Shown in pieces: positions 1-9,537 of a stretch of 64,000 bases of DNA. How positions within the stretch are numbered: the stretch's first letter is position 1; each line of letters opens with the position of its first letter. Both the position numbers and the translations under genes were made by a program. This DNA is from Nosema muscidifuracis. Lineage: Eukaryota; Microsporidia; Nosematidae. Location of the stretch: NCBI GenBank assembly GCA_028335825.1, contig JAIOKI010000003.1, positions 558,001-622,000 of the forward strand, written 5' to 3'. Under the pieces are notes generated by a model. The model did no database searches and was not told where the DNA came from. It saw only the letters and a program-made list of their open reading frames with translations.

Positions 1-1091
1 ATAACATATTTAAGTCCATTTTTATTAGCTAAATGTACTAAAAATTTAATTCCTTGTTCTTCAATTTTTATATTTTCATCTGTAATACGTAATCTAAGTA
101 TTTTTTCTATATCAGATTCTTCATAAGATTTTGTAGATAAAACTAGTGCATATTTAAATAAGCTTTTGATTTCTGATACTTCTTTATTTGTTGTCATAAT
201 AATTATTGGACAAAAACTTGATTCCATTGATTTATTTAAAAAACTTATACAATCTTGATCAAGTAAATGTACATCTTCAATATTTAAAACACCTCTCTCT
301 ACTTCTGCTTTTCCTTCTAAAATCCATTTCTTTAATTTTTGATTAACTTTATTTCTAACATCATAATTAATTTCACCAGTTTCTCCGTTATATATTCCTA
401 AATATCCATGTGTTTTATTATTAAGAGCATCCATCTCGTGTAAAGAAATATTTTGAATTTCTTCAACTATTTTGAACATTTCACCTTCAGGACAATTTAC
501 AGGTAATAAATCTCCAAGTAAATCTGGATCAATTCTTGATGAACTTATACCCAATTTTATAATTTTTCCTCGTTCTTTTATAATTCTTATAACATCACCA
601 ATTACAATTTTTTCTTTTTCGATTTGTTTCAACATTTTTGTTCCAATATCAAAAGTAGATTCCATGTCTAAAGTTTTCAATCCTAATTTAGTAGAATTTA
701 AACTTGTTACTTCACCTTCAATAACTTTTATAGTTTCTTTTATACGAAGATTTATTGATTTCCTTAAAGCTTGTGTAATCATCTCTGTTTTACTTAAATG
801 TAAACTACAAATTTCAGATGCACTTAATTTATTAAACAATTTTTTTCCAATATCTTTTTCTAAAGCTTGAATTAGAGCAGTTTTTCCAGAATCAGAAGGT
901 CCTTTTAATAAAATTATTTGTCCAGATTTGCTATTCATCAATATCTTTTTAATAATTAATAAAGCTTTTCTTGGTTCTTCTTGTCCGATTAATCCATCTT
1001 TTTCGTTTATAATACTTCCATTAGATTCTCCTAATCCTTTAATATGTGTATGTATTCCTATTCTCTCATTTTTATTTCGAACTTCATTCAT
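1..1091 (-). CDS. RVB2: RuvB-like AAA+ ATPase Rvb2 (Reptin/RUVBL2), 3' part beyond the left edge
   Basis: A frame open from the ATG at 1091 to the window edge gives 363 residues and continues outside. The N-terminus (ERIGIHTHIKGLG), the SKTE...QALRKSI block, the DMESTFDIGTKM block and the SLHEMDAL block fit Rvb2 better than Rvb1. Rvb1 and Rvb2 normally form a mixed ring in INO80, SWR1, R2TP and related complexes. The P-loop is GPSDSGKT at residues 64-71. The Walker B region (about 268-276) reads NIEDVH where the family has FIDEVH, so the Asp-Glu order is swapped. The family's SPHGIPIDLLDR stretch after sensor 1, which carries the arginine finger, is missing and replaced by about a dozen unrelated residues. 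The DNA-binding insert is shorter than usual. No CCC motif; ATCCTT lies before the start. Identity is clear; loss of ATPase activity is inference. Confidence 0.88.
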   Translation of the reverse strand, partial: MNEVRNKNERIGIHTHIKGLGESNGSIINEKDGLIGQEEPRKALLIIKKILMNSKSGQIILLKGPSDSGKTALIQALEKDIGKKLFNKLSASEICSLHLSKTEMITQALRKSINLRIKETIKVIEGEVTSLNSTKLGLKTLDMESTFDIGTKMLKQIEKEKIVIGDVIRIIKERGKIIKLGISSSRIDPDLLGDLLPVNCPEGEMFKIVEEIQNISLHEMDALNNKTHGYLGIYNGETGEINYDVRNKVNQKLKKWILEGKAEVERGVLNIEDVHLLDQDCISFLNKSMESSFCPIIIMTTNKEVSEIKSLFKYALVLSTKSYEESDIEKILRLRITDENIKIEEQGIKFLVHLANKNGLKYV

Positions 1092-1931
1092 AAGGATAAA
1101 AAATTTAATTATTAAAATAGAAATTTATATTTCCATATAAATAAAAATAATTTATTAATATAAAGATAACTTTAGACATTTCAAAAATAAACATTAAAAA
1201 GAATTTTTAGTAAAAATTTATTTTGTAGATATTTTTATATTAAATATTTGTATATCGAGAAAAATCTAAAGATTTAAATAAAATTTTTTATCAATTAAAA
1301 AAATATGAACCTATTCTTTAAAAAATAATTTATTTTGTGTGATATAGAAAATTTATTAAAAAATACATTTTTTTGTTTTTTAAAAAAAATTATTTAGAAG
1401 ATATTATTTTGTGTGATATATATTTTTTAAGAGTAAATTATTTTGTTTTTTAAAAAAAATTATTAAGAAGAGACTGTTTTCTTTGATATATATTTTTTAA
1501 GAAAAGATTATTTTGTTTATTAATAAAATTAATTAAAAATACATTATTCTGTCTTATAAATAAAATTAATTAAAAATACATTATTTTGTTTATAAATAAA
1601 ATTAATTAAAAATACATTATTTTGTTTTATATATATTTATTAAGAAGATATTATTTTGTGTGATATATAAAATTTATTAAGAGAAAGTAAAATAGTTCTA
1701 TCTTTCAACAAATCTTTATGAATTAATGATCTTTTATAAATACTAATTAAAAATTTTCTTCTAATAAATATAAATACATAAATGATGAAATATCTGAAAA
1801 AAATTACATTTTAAGAATAAAATATTAAAACAAGGAATATTTTACTGTCTAATTTATGGATATCTTTTTTAAATATTAAAGATTTCCATTTTGCTAAAAA
1901 TTTTTGACCAAATTTATTTTTACCCTAATAA
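1092..1931. repeat. AT-rich spacer with degenerate tandem repeats
   Basis: No gene is seen here. From about 1522 to 1630 a unit of about 36 bp built around AATTAAAAATACATTATT occurs three times. Around it, from 1330 to 1680, are looser copies of a TTATTTTGTGTGATATAT motif. The spacer lies between the divergent starts of RVB2 and the small ORF at 1932. Confidence 0.7.
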
Positions 1932-2072
1932 ATGAAACAAATATTGGAAGATTTAAAAAATAACATAGCTGAATGCGATATTCTATTGAGAACACTAGAA
2001 AAAGAGTCTAAGTGTATAACAATTAACATTAGCACATCAAATATATTGTATGATAATTTAAAAGAAGAATAG
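1932..2072 (+). CDS. Small hypothetical protein, 46 residues
   Basis: The ORF is MKQILEDLKNNIAECDILLR followed by a further 26 residues, ending LYDNLKEE. It is charged and looks helical. Support comes from the upstream TTTTTACCCTAATAA directly before the ATG, the same CCC arrangement as at confident genes here. It lies convergent to the secreted protein gene ending at 2103, with 30 bp between. The size and helical look would suit a small subunit of a complex such as DASH or prefoldin, but I found no family match and do not assign one. Confidence 0.4.
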   Translation: MKQILEDLKNNIAECDILLRTLEKESKCITINISTSNILYDNLKEE

Positions 2073-2102
2073 TAAACTTTATTAAATTTTATAAATTAAC
2101 TT

Positions 2103-2957
2103 TTAATCTTCATGTGAATTATCAGGAATAGCATGAATTACTTGAATTAAAGATTGATTTTTCCATCCTACTACTCCAGGTTCTGTACCTACACAATCTC
2201 CTACAAATTTACAAATGTGGGAGATCATACTTTCTGCTGGGAAGTTTCCATCTAAATATAAATTAGGTATGCCAGTTATTGCTTCCATAATAGACGATTT
2301 GATATTAATTCTGGTTAATTCAATACCTTGCCAAAGAACGCCTATTGCTCTGCCACATCTGTCATTTTCATTTATCTTGATTGTCAAGAAATCTTTATTG
2401 TCTTGTGGACATGTCCATACAAATAAGTGGATTCCCATATTATCCTGATAAACTTCTTTTAATTGGTTAAAACTTTCATCAAGACGATCTGTCACAGGAT
2501 CTTTGATTTCACAAGATGGATCAAAAGAATCAGTCACTACAAAATCTTCAGTTTTGTATCTTTTTAATATAGTTACCATTTGTACACCATACCTAATAAG
2601 ATCACTATTAATTTCATTGACTATTGTACCAAGATAACTTAAAATAGATTCTTTTTCTGGGAGAATCATATGAAGTTTAGATTTAGAAGCACTTTCAATA
2701 GATTCTACTGCATATTTCTGAAGATGAACATTCAGTGCAATTATAAAAGTAGATTCTGTTTTTGCACATCTAAGAGCCTCATCCATTGGCTCAGTATCTT
2801 TTTTAGTAAGTGCATATTCGGGGAAGAGACCATATTCATCTTCATACATATCAGTACCTACTGAGTTATAATTAACAAATTCGTCTGTATTACCTTCATC
2901 AAATCTTCCTTCCACCATTGTATAAAATAATAGCTGACAGAGTACCAGTTTTATCAT
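2103..2957 (-). CDS. Secreted protein, possibly reprolysin (ADAM)-like fold
   Basis: 284 residues starting with a hydrophobic segment, MIKLVLCQLLFYTMVEG, that looks like a signal peptide, so the product probably enters the secretory route. Residues about 69-150 alternate hydrophobic strands and a helix (ALNVHLQKY ... IVNEINSDLIRYGVQMVTIL), which resembles the start of an M12B reprolysin domain. No HExxH zinc motif is visible, so if the fold is right it is probably not an active protease. Five cysteines occur in the second half. The start has no CCC motif, unlike most neighbours. Function unknown; the ADAM-like idea is weak inference. Confidence 0.55.
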   Translation of the reverse strand: MIKLVLCQLLFYTMVEGRFDEGNTDEFVNYNSVGTDMYEDEYGLFPEYALTKKDTEPMDEALRCAKTESTFIIALNVHLQKYAVESIESASKSKLHMILPEKESILSYLGTIVNEINSDLIRYGVQMVTILKRYKTEDFVVTDSFDPSCEIKDPVTDRLDESFNQLKEVYQDNMGIHLFVWTCPQDNKDFLTIKINENDRCGRAIGVLWQGIELTRINIKSSIMEAITGIPNLYLDGNFPAESMISHICKFVGDCVGTEPGVVGWKNQSLIQVIHAIPDNSHED

Positions 2958-3065
2958 TTATTTATATTTGTTTAGGTAAATTTATAAATAGTTCATATGA
3001 AACTTAAGTTTTATAATTTGAAACAGTTACAAAAAAATGAACCCATAAATTAAAATGTCTGCTTA

Positions 3066-3926
3066 TTAAATTTTATTTTTATTTATTTTTTTTACTGTAT
3101 TGATTATATTAAACAAAGCCAAAGAATTATTTTTATCTATTTCTTGGATGAAATTCTCTACAGAAATCTGTGTTTTAGTTTTTTTATTTATTTTAGTCTC
3201 AAATTTAAGATGTTTTTTATATAAAAATCCAGCATATTGGATTTCCTTATTCTTTACATCCTTGAACATATTAATTATATAGACTTTATCTTGTATTCGT
3301 ATATCATTTACATCCGTTTCATCTATACTTGATCCAGAAGATATTTTTAGAAAAATACTTGTACAAATCTCTTCGACTGTTTTGTGAATTAATAAAATAT
3401 TAATTCTTTTGTTCATTATAGTTTTTGTCAAATTATCAAGAATTTCATTGTTTCCAACTGATCTATTTTTAAGAACCTTAATTAACTCATCCTTAAATTC
3501 TTCTTTTATATTATTAAGATATGCGTTATTTTCTAATACATCTTTCTTATCTTTATTCTTTAAATCATTTATATTATTTTCTAATACATCTTTCTTCTCT
3601 TTATTCTTAAAATCAGTTAGATTATTTTCTAATACATCTTTATTAATAAAATCATATTCCTTATCTAAATCACTAAATTTTTCAGTAGTAAATAAATCGA
3701 ATGAATGAATTTTTTTGTTTTTTAATTTATCCAAAATATTCAATAAAACTACACTAGATATTCCTCCATCGAAATAAATCAAAATATTGCTTTTATATGG
3801 AAGCTTTCTTAAATTTCTTTGTACTTTGATTTCCAACTGTTTAATGAAACAAACGTTGCAGTATTTTAAACCATTAATCTTAATATTTGGGTTTCCTTTA
3901 CATAATGCACAAATAAAATTTTTCAT
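3066..3926 (-). CDS. NCS2: Cytoplasmic tRNA 2-thiolation protein 2 (Ctu2/Ncs2)
   Basis: 286 residues. The N-terminus has two CxxC pairs (C6, C9, C23, C26), then a basic helix, then YFDGGISSVVLL, the degenerate PP-loop typical of Ctu2. Ctu2 works with Ctu1/Ncs6 in the cytosol to thiolate the wobble uridine (U34) of tRNA Lys, Glu and Gln, using sulphur passed through Urm1. A later block (NILLIHKTVEEICTSIFLK) matches the TGHT-like region of the family. Residues about 98-145 hold two and a half copies of a 16-residue repeat based on DVLENN, an insertion that the family does not share. The protein is shorter than yeast Ncs2. The start follows ACCGTTTAAAA rather than a true CCC. Confidence 0.8.
   Translation of the reverse strand: MKNFICALCKGNPNIKINGLKYCNVCFIKQLEIKVQRNLRKLPYKSNILIYFDGGISSVVLLNILDKLKNKKIHSFDLFTTEKFSDLDKEYDFINKDVLENNLTDFKNKEKKDVLENNINDLKNKDKKDVLENNAYLNNIKEEFKDELIKVLKNRSVGNNEILDNLTKTIMNKRINILLIHKTVEEICTSIFLKISSGSSIDETDVNDIRIQDKVYIINMFKDVKNKEIQYAGFLYKKHLKFETKINKKTKTQISVENFIQEIDKNNSLALFNIINTVKKINKNKI
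3520..3650 (-). repeat. In-frame 48-bp tandem repeat inside NCS2
   Basis: Two and a half copies of a 48-bp unit encode DVLENN followed by a lysine-rich linker (LTDFKNKEKK, then INDLKNKDKK). The unit is a multiple of three, so the frame is kept. It lies in a poorly conserved linker after the PP-loop. Confidence 0.8.
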
Positions 3927-3952
3927 TTTTAAACGGTAAAAAAAAATATTAT

Positions 3953-5662
3953 TTATAATTTTATTGTATCAAATTTTCCATTGTTTTTAGTTAGCGTCGT
4001 AAGTCCTTTGTTATCAATGTAAAATATTTTGTCAAACATATAAAGCAATTCTAAATTATGAAGAATCATAATTATTGTCGAATTAATGTTTTCGGTTATT
4101 ATTTGATTTAAAATTTCATATTCAGATTTCTGATCTAAAGCAGCAGTCGGCTCGTCTAAAATAAGAATTGGTGATTTTTTTAATAATGATCTTAGAAGAA
4201 GAACTTTCTGTCTTTCTCCTCCACTTAATTTTTGTCCTTTATCACCTACATGAGTCATATATTGGTGTTCTAAATTATTTATTGAATCATGTACTTTAAT
4301 ATCTTTACTAAGTTTATAAACTTCTTCTTTGTCAATTATATTAGTTCCATAAACCAAATTATATAAAACAGTTTCATTGAATAAGAATGATGTTTGTGGT
4401 ATATAAGATATTAATTTTCTATAAGTCCTATTTGATATATTTCTAGTTTCTAAACCATCTATATATATACTTCCTGAATATGACTCAAATTTCATAATCA
4501 TTTTAATTAATGAAGTTTTTCCTGCTCCATTTTTTCCAATTATGGCTATTTTTTCTCCTTTCGATATACTAAAATTTATATTTTCTAAAATAATTTTTTT
4601 GTTATATGAAAATGATAAATTAACAGCATTAATATTTTCTTTAAAATCTTCATGATCTACAATATTATCTTCTTCAATAATATAATCTGGTTTAAATGAA
4701 GTTCTTACATTTAATATAGCTTGAGTATACCTTGAATAAAAAAATCCTAAATTTCCTAAACTTGAATACAAAGTCTTATTAATTGCTAAATAAAAAACGA
4801 CATCTTTTGCTGTCAATTTTTCAGTCATTATTTCGAAATTTCCAAATATAATTACCAAAAAGCATTGTATAGCGAAAATTATCTTATTAACTAAAAATAA
4901 AATACTTAACGATCTCCATAATCTATTACATTCATATTCCACGTCTGAAACATATTTGTTATATTTCAATGCTTCTTCTTCTTCAGTTTTGTATGCTAAA
5001 ATTGTTTCATGATTTATTAATGAATCGTGTAAATGATTTGAACATTTTTGTTGTGAAGTATTATAATCATATCTTATAGTCGTTCTCCAATGGACAATTT
5101 TAATAGTCAAAATAATATAAATTACAATTGTAATTATAATAATAGCCATATTAACTAAACCTAAATTTATGTATATCGAAGTAAAAGCTAATGCTAAAGT
5201 AAAAAATATTGGAATTATATTTAAAAAGATAACTTCTATCAACTCACTTATTGCTTTACTTTCCCTATCTATGATAGTCTGTATTTCTCCACATCCTATC
5301 TTATTATATTTAGTAAGTTCCATCTTAATAAAATTTTTAAATGAATTTTTACCTGTTAGTCTAAAAACATGTTGAACTGGGGTAGTAAAAATAAAATTAT
5401 TCAATTCAGTCAAAGTAATTGATGCAATAGCTATTATTGAATAATATACTAAGCTTTTTTCTATATCTAAGTTATTTATAATTACATTTGTAAGACTTCT
5501 TGTAGCTTCACTCGTTTGGACGTTAAAGACACAAGCAATGAATGTTCCTATAAGAGTATAAAGAACGAAGGTTCGTACGAAAGGTTTTGATATAACATAT
5601 TCAATTAATATATCTTTTAATATTTCGAAATCGGTTTGTCCTATGACTTTCTTAATACTCAT
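3953..5662 (-). CDS. Half-size ABC transporter, Atm1/ABCB7 type (copy 1)
   Basis: 569 residues: an N-terminal membrane domain with about six hydrophobic segments (residues about 30-300) and a C-terminal ATPase domain. Walker A is GKNGAGKTS at 376, the Q-loop is YIPQTS, the signature LSGGERQK is at about 479, Walker B ILILDEPTAALD at about 498, and the switch histidine lies in ILHNLELL. All ATPase motifs are intact. Atm1 exports a sulphur or glutathione compound from mitochondria for cytosolic Fe-S protein assembly, and microsporidia keep Atm1 relatives for mitosomes. With four paralogues here I cannot tell which, if any, is the mitosomal one. The start has AGCCC 13 bases upstream. The nearest relatives are the copies at 14823 and 17062. 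Confidence 0.9.
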   Translation of the reverse strand: MSIKKVIGQTDFEILKDILIEYVISKPFVRTFVLYTLIGTFIACVFNVQTSEATRSLTNVIINNLDIEKSLVYYSIIAIASITLTELNNFIFTTPVQHVFRLTGKNSFKNFIKMELTKYNKIGCGEIQTIIDRESKAISELIEVIFLNIIPIFFTLALAFTSIYINLGLVNMAIIIITIVIYIILTIKIVHWRTTIRYDYNTSQQKCSNHLHDSLINHETILAYKTEEEEALKYNKYVSDVEYECNRLWRSLSILFLVNKIIFAIQCFLVIIFGNFEIMTEKLTAKDVVFYLAINKTLYSSLGNLGFFYSRYTQAILNVRTSFKPDYIIEEDNIVDHEDFKENINAVNLSFSYNKKIILENINFSISKGEKIAIIGKNGAGKTSLIKMIMKFESYSGSIYIDGLETRNISNRTYRKLISYIPQTSFLFNETVLYNLVYGTNIIDKEEVYKLSKDIKVHDSINNLEHQYMTHVGDKGQKLSGGERQKVLLLRSLLKKSPILILDEPTAALDQKSEYEILNQIITENINSTIIMILHNLELLYMFDKIFYIDNKGLTTLTKNNGKFDTIKL

Positions 5663-6809
5663 TAAATTTTTAAAGGGCTATTATTAATAGTAAAAAAATA
5701 TGTTTGTTAATAAACAAACAAATATAAAAATAAAAGCATTATCTAGATTTTTATAAAAGAACTAAAAGTAGAACTTTTTTAATTAATAATTAATTTAATT
5801 AAAAATCATTTACATTGAATCATTAAAATTTATGCTTAAATTATCGATAAAAATTTTTTATTAATTATTAAAAAATCAATATAAAATTACGAAAAAATAT
5901 TCATCAATCTATAAAATAGGTTATTTCCTAAAACATTAAAAATTTTAAACATAAAATAGCTCCTTTCAATCTACACAAAAGTTATTCTAAAGTAATTAGA
6001 TGTGTATCAAAAGACTAAACTCTCTTTCTTGATAAAAAAATTTTATATTTCTTTTTTAGATTTGCTCCTGCAACCATTTAATTAAATTTTATCCATTAAA
6101 TATTTTAATATCCTCTAAGAAACTAGAATTACTTTTATTTGTTATTCTTTTTTAATTTTGAATAGAGTTCTTCAATTGCTTTTTAGTTTTACACCGAAGA
6201 GTATCATATTTTTTTAATAAACAATGTCCTGCAATTTCTTTTACATAATTTACTGCTTTCTACTTTTGAATCATAAAAATTCATTAAGTAATTTTAAGGT
6301 TCATCAATTGAAACTGAATATAAAGCAGTAGTCCTTTTAACCAAGTAGAAAATGTACATTTTAATTATAAAATGAGACAAACTGAATATTCTGAAACAGT
6401 CTCCATATATTCTATCCAAAGTAAAAAATTAACAAATATCTGAGTTTTCTGATATGCTTCTTTAAAATGTACTAGATAATTTAATTATATTAAGACATTA
6501 AAATAAGTTTCATCTGAAAGAAAACTCTCTCTATTAAAATTTTCATGTATAATATATACTTGATAAAACTATCTTTTATCTATCTAGCTCGCTATTTAAG
6601 AAAGTTTCTTCCATTTGGTAAATTTAATTTAGTAATATTAAAATTAGATGAATCTAAAATATCATGGAATCTTATTTCACGCTATCAAATGATATATCTT
6701 GTCATTGTAATAGAACCAATCCCATAAAAGATTATAAAGAGCTTATTATATAGTTTAATAGTTAAAACTAATAATATAAGCTATTATACTACTCTTCATA
6801 TTAGATTTG
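5663..6809. other. Gene-poor stretch, possibly an unidentified relic
   Basis: No intact gene is seen. From about 5980 to 6800 the sequence is less repetitive and less AT-extreme than other spacers. Its minus strand gives short protein-like stretches, so it may be the remains of a gene or mobile element. No family was recognised. A 60-codon plus-strand ORF at 6545 has no CCC motif and no recognisable features and is not called as a gene. Confidence 0.3.
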
Positions 6810-6814
6810 AAAAT

Positions 6815-6896
6815 TGTTAATAGTTTTATTTTTAATTATTTCAGACATCCTAAAAAAACTCAGGGTTCTTTTTATAAAATTTTTAAAATATCAACA
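6815..6896 (-). repeat. 3' long terminal repeat of the Ty3/gypsy element
   Basis: This is an 82-bp direct repeat starting TGTTAATAG and ending ATATCAACA on the plus strand, with short TGTT/AACA inverted ends. It matches the copy at 8748-8829 at every base I compared. The target duplication AAAAT precedes it at 6810-6814. Confidence 0.9.
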
Positions 6897-8747
6897 TCCC
6901 TCCCTTTTAGCTCATAAGTCCATCATCAACCAATAGCTTTAATTTAACGGTATGTAATTTATCTTTCTTATTTTTAAAAACTAAATCTTCTAAAGTTCTA
7001 TTGAATCTCTCAACTCGTCCATTCGACTGGTGATGGTATGGAGAAGTATAATGCAGTTTAATATTCATTTTCTCACAGTAAGCCTTAATTTTTCTACTTT
7101 GATTCTCCTTTGCTTGGTCAAGAATAAGAGTTTGAATTTTAACTTCTTCAAAAATATCCTTAATCATCTCTAATATTTTTTCATCGGTACGTGATTTAAC
7201 TAATTTAACATACCCTTTTCTAGTAAAATAATCTATTGCTGCTATAATATAATAACCTTCAATAGGGCCAATTATGTCTATGGCCACTTTTTCTCCTGGT
7301 TCATGTGCCGTTACAAAAATAAATCTTTTTCCTTTTTTCGCATTGTACATCTTACATACTTCACACTCTTTAACTATTTTTTTGATAATAGGGCTGATTC
7401 CTTGTAAATTGTATCCCTTTTTCTTTAACTCATATTCCATAGATTGCATACCCCTGTGTATTAATTCTTCGTGTAGTTTTCTGATATATGTTTCCTGCAA
7501 ACCCTTCTTCGCATCTGTTAAAAGCCTTTTATTAATACTATCTTTTGTAATATCTTCCCTTATTTCATTTAATTTAAATATCTCTTCTTTTCCTGTCGAA
7601 TTTCTACTTAAACAATCCACATGTGGAATCTCTTTACCCTGTTTGTACTTTGGCATGTTATAAATCTTTTCTACAATTCGTTTCCCTTTCTCCGTGCGAA
7701 TCTCACATTCATATTTAACCTTTTGTATTCTCTTCATATTTTTAAGGCTTTCTCGTCCTATAATAATTTTCTCTGTCTTTACCGTCGGCAAAATGTAAAA
7801 TTTCGCTTTATATAAAAGACCATTATGCGTAAAATTAATTAACGTGTGATTGGTTACATAAAAAGGTTCTTCTAAACATGTATAAAACGTCATGGTACGT
7901 GTGTTCCTATGAAAACTCAACCCTAAAGTTTCCACTGATTTTTTACTAATGAAATTATAATGAGACCCTGTATCAGCTAAAATTTTGACCTGTCGATCAT
8001 TAATATAAATCCTGTTCTCTTTATTCAAAATATCACTGATGTCGTCATCAATCACGTTAATTTTCTTTTTAAATTCAGAACTTTTCATCCGCCTTTTACA
8101 ATCCCTAGCTGTATGTCCCAACATCTCGCAATTGAAACACCTTAACGGCTTCCTCGGAGCCAGTTGAATTTTTTCTAATTGAGTTTTTAACGCCAATAAC
8201 TCTTTCTTTAACATTTCGGCATTTTTTATCTCGTCTTCTTTCTTTTTTTCTTCGATTTTATATTCTTCTTCTAATCTCCTGATGGAATCTACATCTTCTT
8301 GTCCTAACTCATTTACTGTTAGTAGAAACCTTCGAATATCGGAATAGTCTGCTTTGACACCTGCAGCTATTATCCTTAATACAGCCTTATTATTAAACTT
8401 AAATGGCCTGGCTTCATTTTCAACTCTTTTAATGAAAGCTATTACTTCTTCATCAACTTTCTGGCACAGCCTATATACTTGTCCAATATCATACTTCTTC
8501 ACCTCGAACTTCTCTTTTGCTAAACTCTTCCACGCCTTATAATCCGTAGCTGCTTTACGCTTGGATTCATGGATCTCCTGGTGCCAAATTACGATATCGT
8601 AATCGGCTCTTCCAATTATATATTCGATTTTTTCTTGATCTGTTTTTTGTCTGAAAAAACTCATAATTTCTAATCTCATGCATTCCTTTAATAAGTTTTC
8701 ACTTAATATAAGGTTCTCGATGGGTTTCGTATGCTTATTCTCCACCA

Positions 8748-8829
8748 TGTTAATAGTTTTATTTTTAATTATTTCAGACATCCTAAAAAAACTCAGGGTT
8801 CTTTTTATAAAATTTTTAAAATATCAACA
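8748..8829 (-). repeat. 5' long terminal repeat of the Ty3/gypsy element
   Basis: This is the second 82-bp copy, identical to 6815-6896. It is followed by the target duplication AAAAT at 8830-8834. At 82 bp it is short for an LTR. No further solo copy was seen in the window. Confidence 0.9.
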
Positions 8830-8834
8830 AAAAT

Positions 8835-9537
8835 ATTATTAAAATTTGTATTATTCATATCTCACCACTTAATTTAATAAGTTAATTATATAAAGTGGCT
8901 GATATTACATTTCCAGTATACTTCTTTTGTGTCTATAAATATAATAATCTATAACTGGCAATTGATTTACTTTCTGTCGGTTTATATAAAAGAAATTCAT
9001 AATATAGAAATAAAATTTTAACCAATTTTTTGGAAAGTTACCTAAAAAATCTTCTATAATAAAAAACAAACATTTTATTAAAAAATAATATCATTTGGTT
9101 TTTTAAAAATTTTTATTTTAGATTAGTTATAAATTATAAGGAATAGTTTTATGATATCTATTTTTGAAAAATCATTGATTATTTCTTATTAAATGGGTAT
9201 TTTATAAATACATTCTTATCCAAGATAAAGAAAATATTACTAGTCATTGATAATTAAACTTCATATATATAAAAAGACATCTTATTCTAAGAAGTAAAGC
9301 TATAGCTAGTATATAAATAATAATTTAATTTAGTATAAATATTGTATTTTACCATCGAAGTTTAGAATTAATTATAGATTTTTAATAATTAAATACTTAT
9401 TAAAGACTTCATTTTAAGAATTAGAATATACTTTTATTATAATCTTTTTATATATATGAATATTAATTAAAAATTGTGGTATTTTTTTACTACCCTTAAA
9501 TTTTCCTTATAAAATATATTTTTAAAAAGATCCCCAA
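8835..9537. other. AT-rich spacer, no gene seen
   Basis: About 700 bp between the LTR element and TFIIF alpha. It holds AT-rich, weakly repetitive sequence with no ORF of note and no tRNA-like fold. The last bases (TCCCCAA) are the start signal of the next gene. Confidence 0.6.

Larger units (their letters stand above)
6815..8829 (-). mobile_element. LTR retrotransposon, Ty3/gypsy family, broken but recent
   Basis: The element is 2015 bp, bounded by two identical 82-bp direct repeats that begin TG and end CA, with the 5-bp target duplication AAAAT outside (6810-6814 and 8830-8834). It is read on the minus strand. Next to the 5' repeat the minus strand begins TGGTGGAGAATAAG, a likely primer-binding site since TGG pairs with a tRNA CCA end. 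Just before the 3' repeat is the purine tract AAAAGGGAGGGA (6897-6908). Parts recognised are a gag-like region, a CCHC zinc knuckle, an aspartic protease and an integrase. It looks broken rather than whole, with at least one break. Identical end repeats point to a young insertion. The reading frame opens inside the 5' repeat. Confidence 0.9.

Noticed and set aside
472-1140. Two plus-strand ORFs across the left-edge gene
   Set aside because: They are antisense shadows of RVB2, rich in Phe/Ile/Ser with no start signal.
6545-6727. 60-codon plus-strand ORF
   Set aside because: No CCC motif, no recognisable pattern, and short ORFs are common by chance in such spacers.
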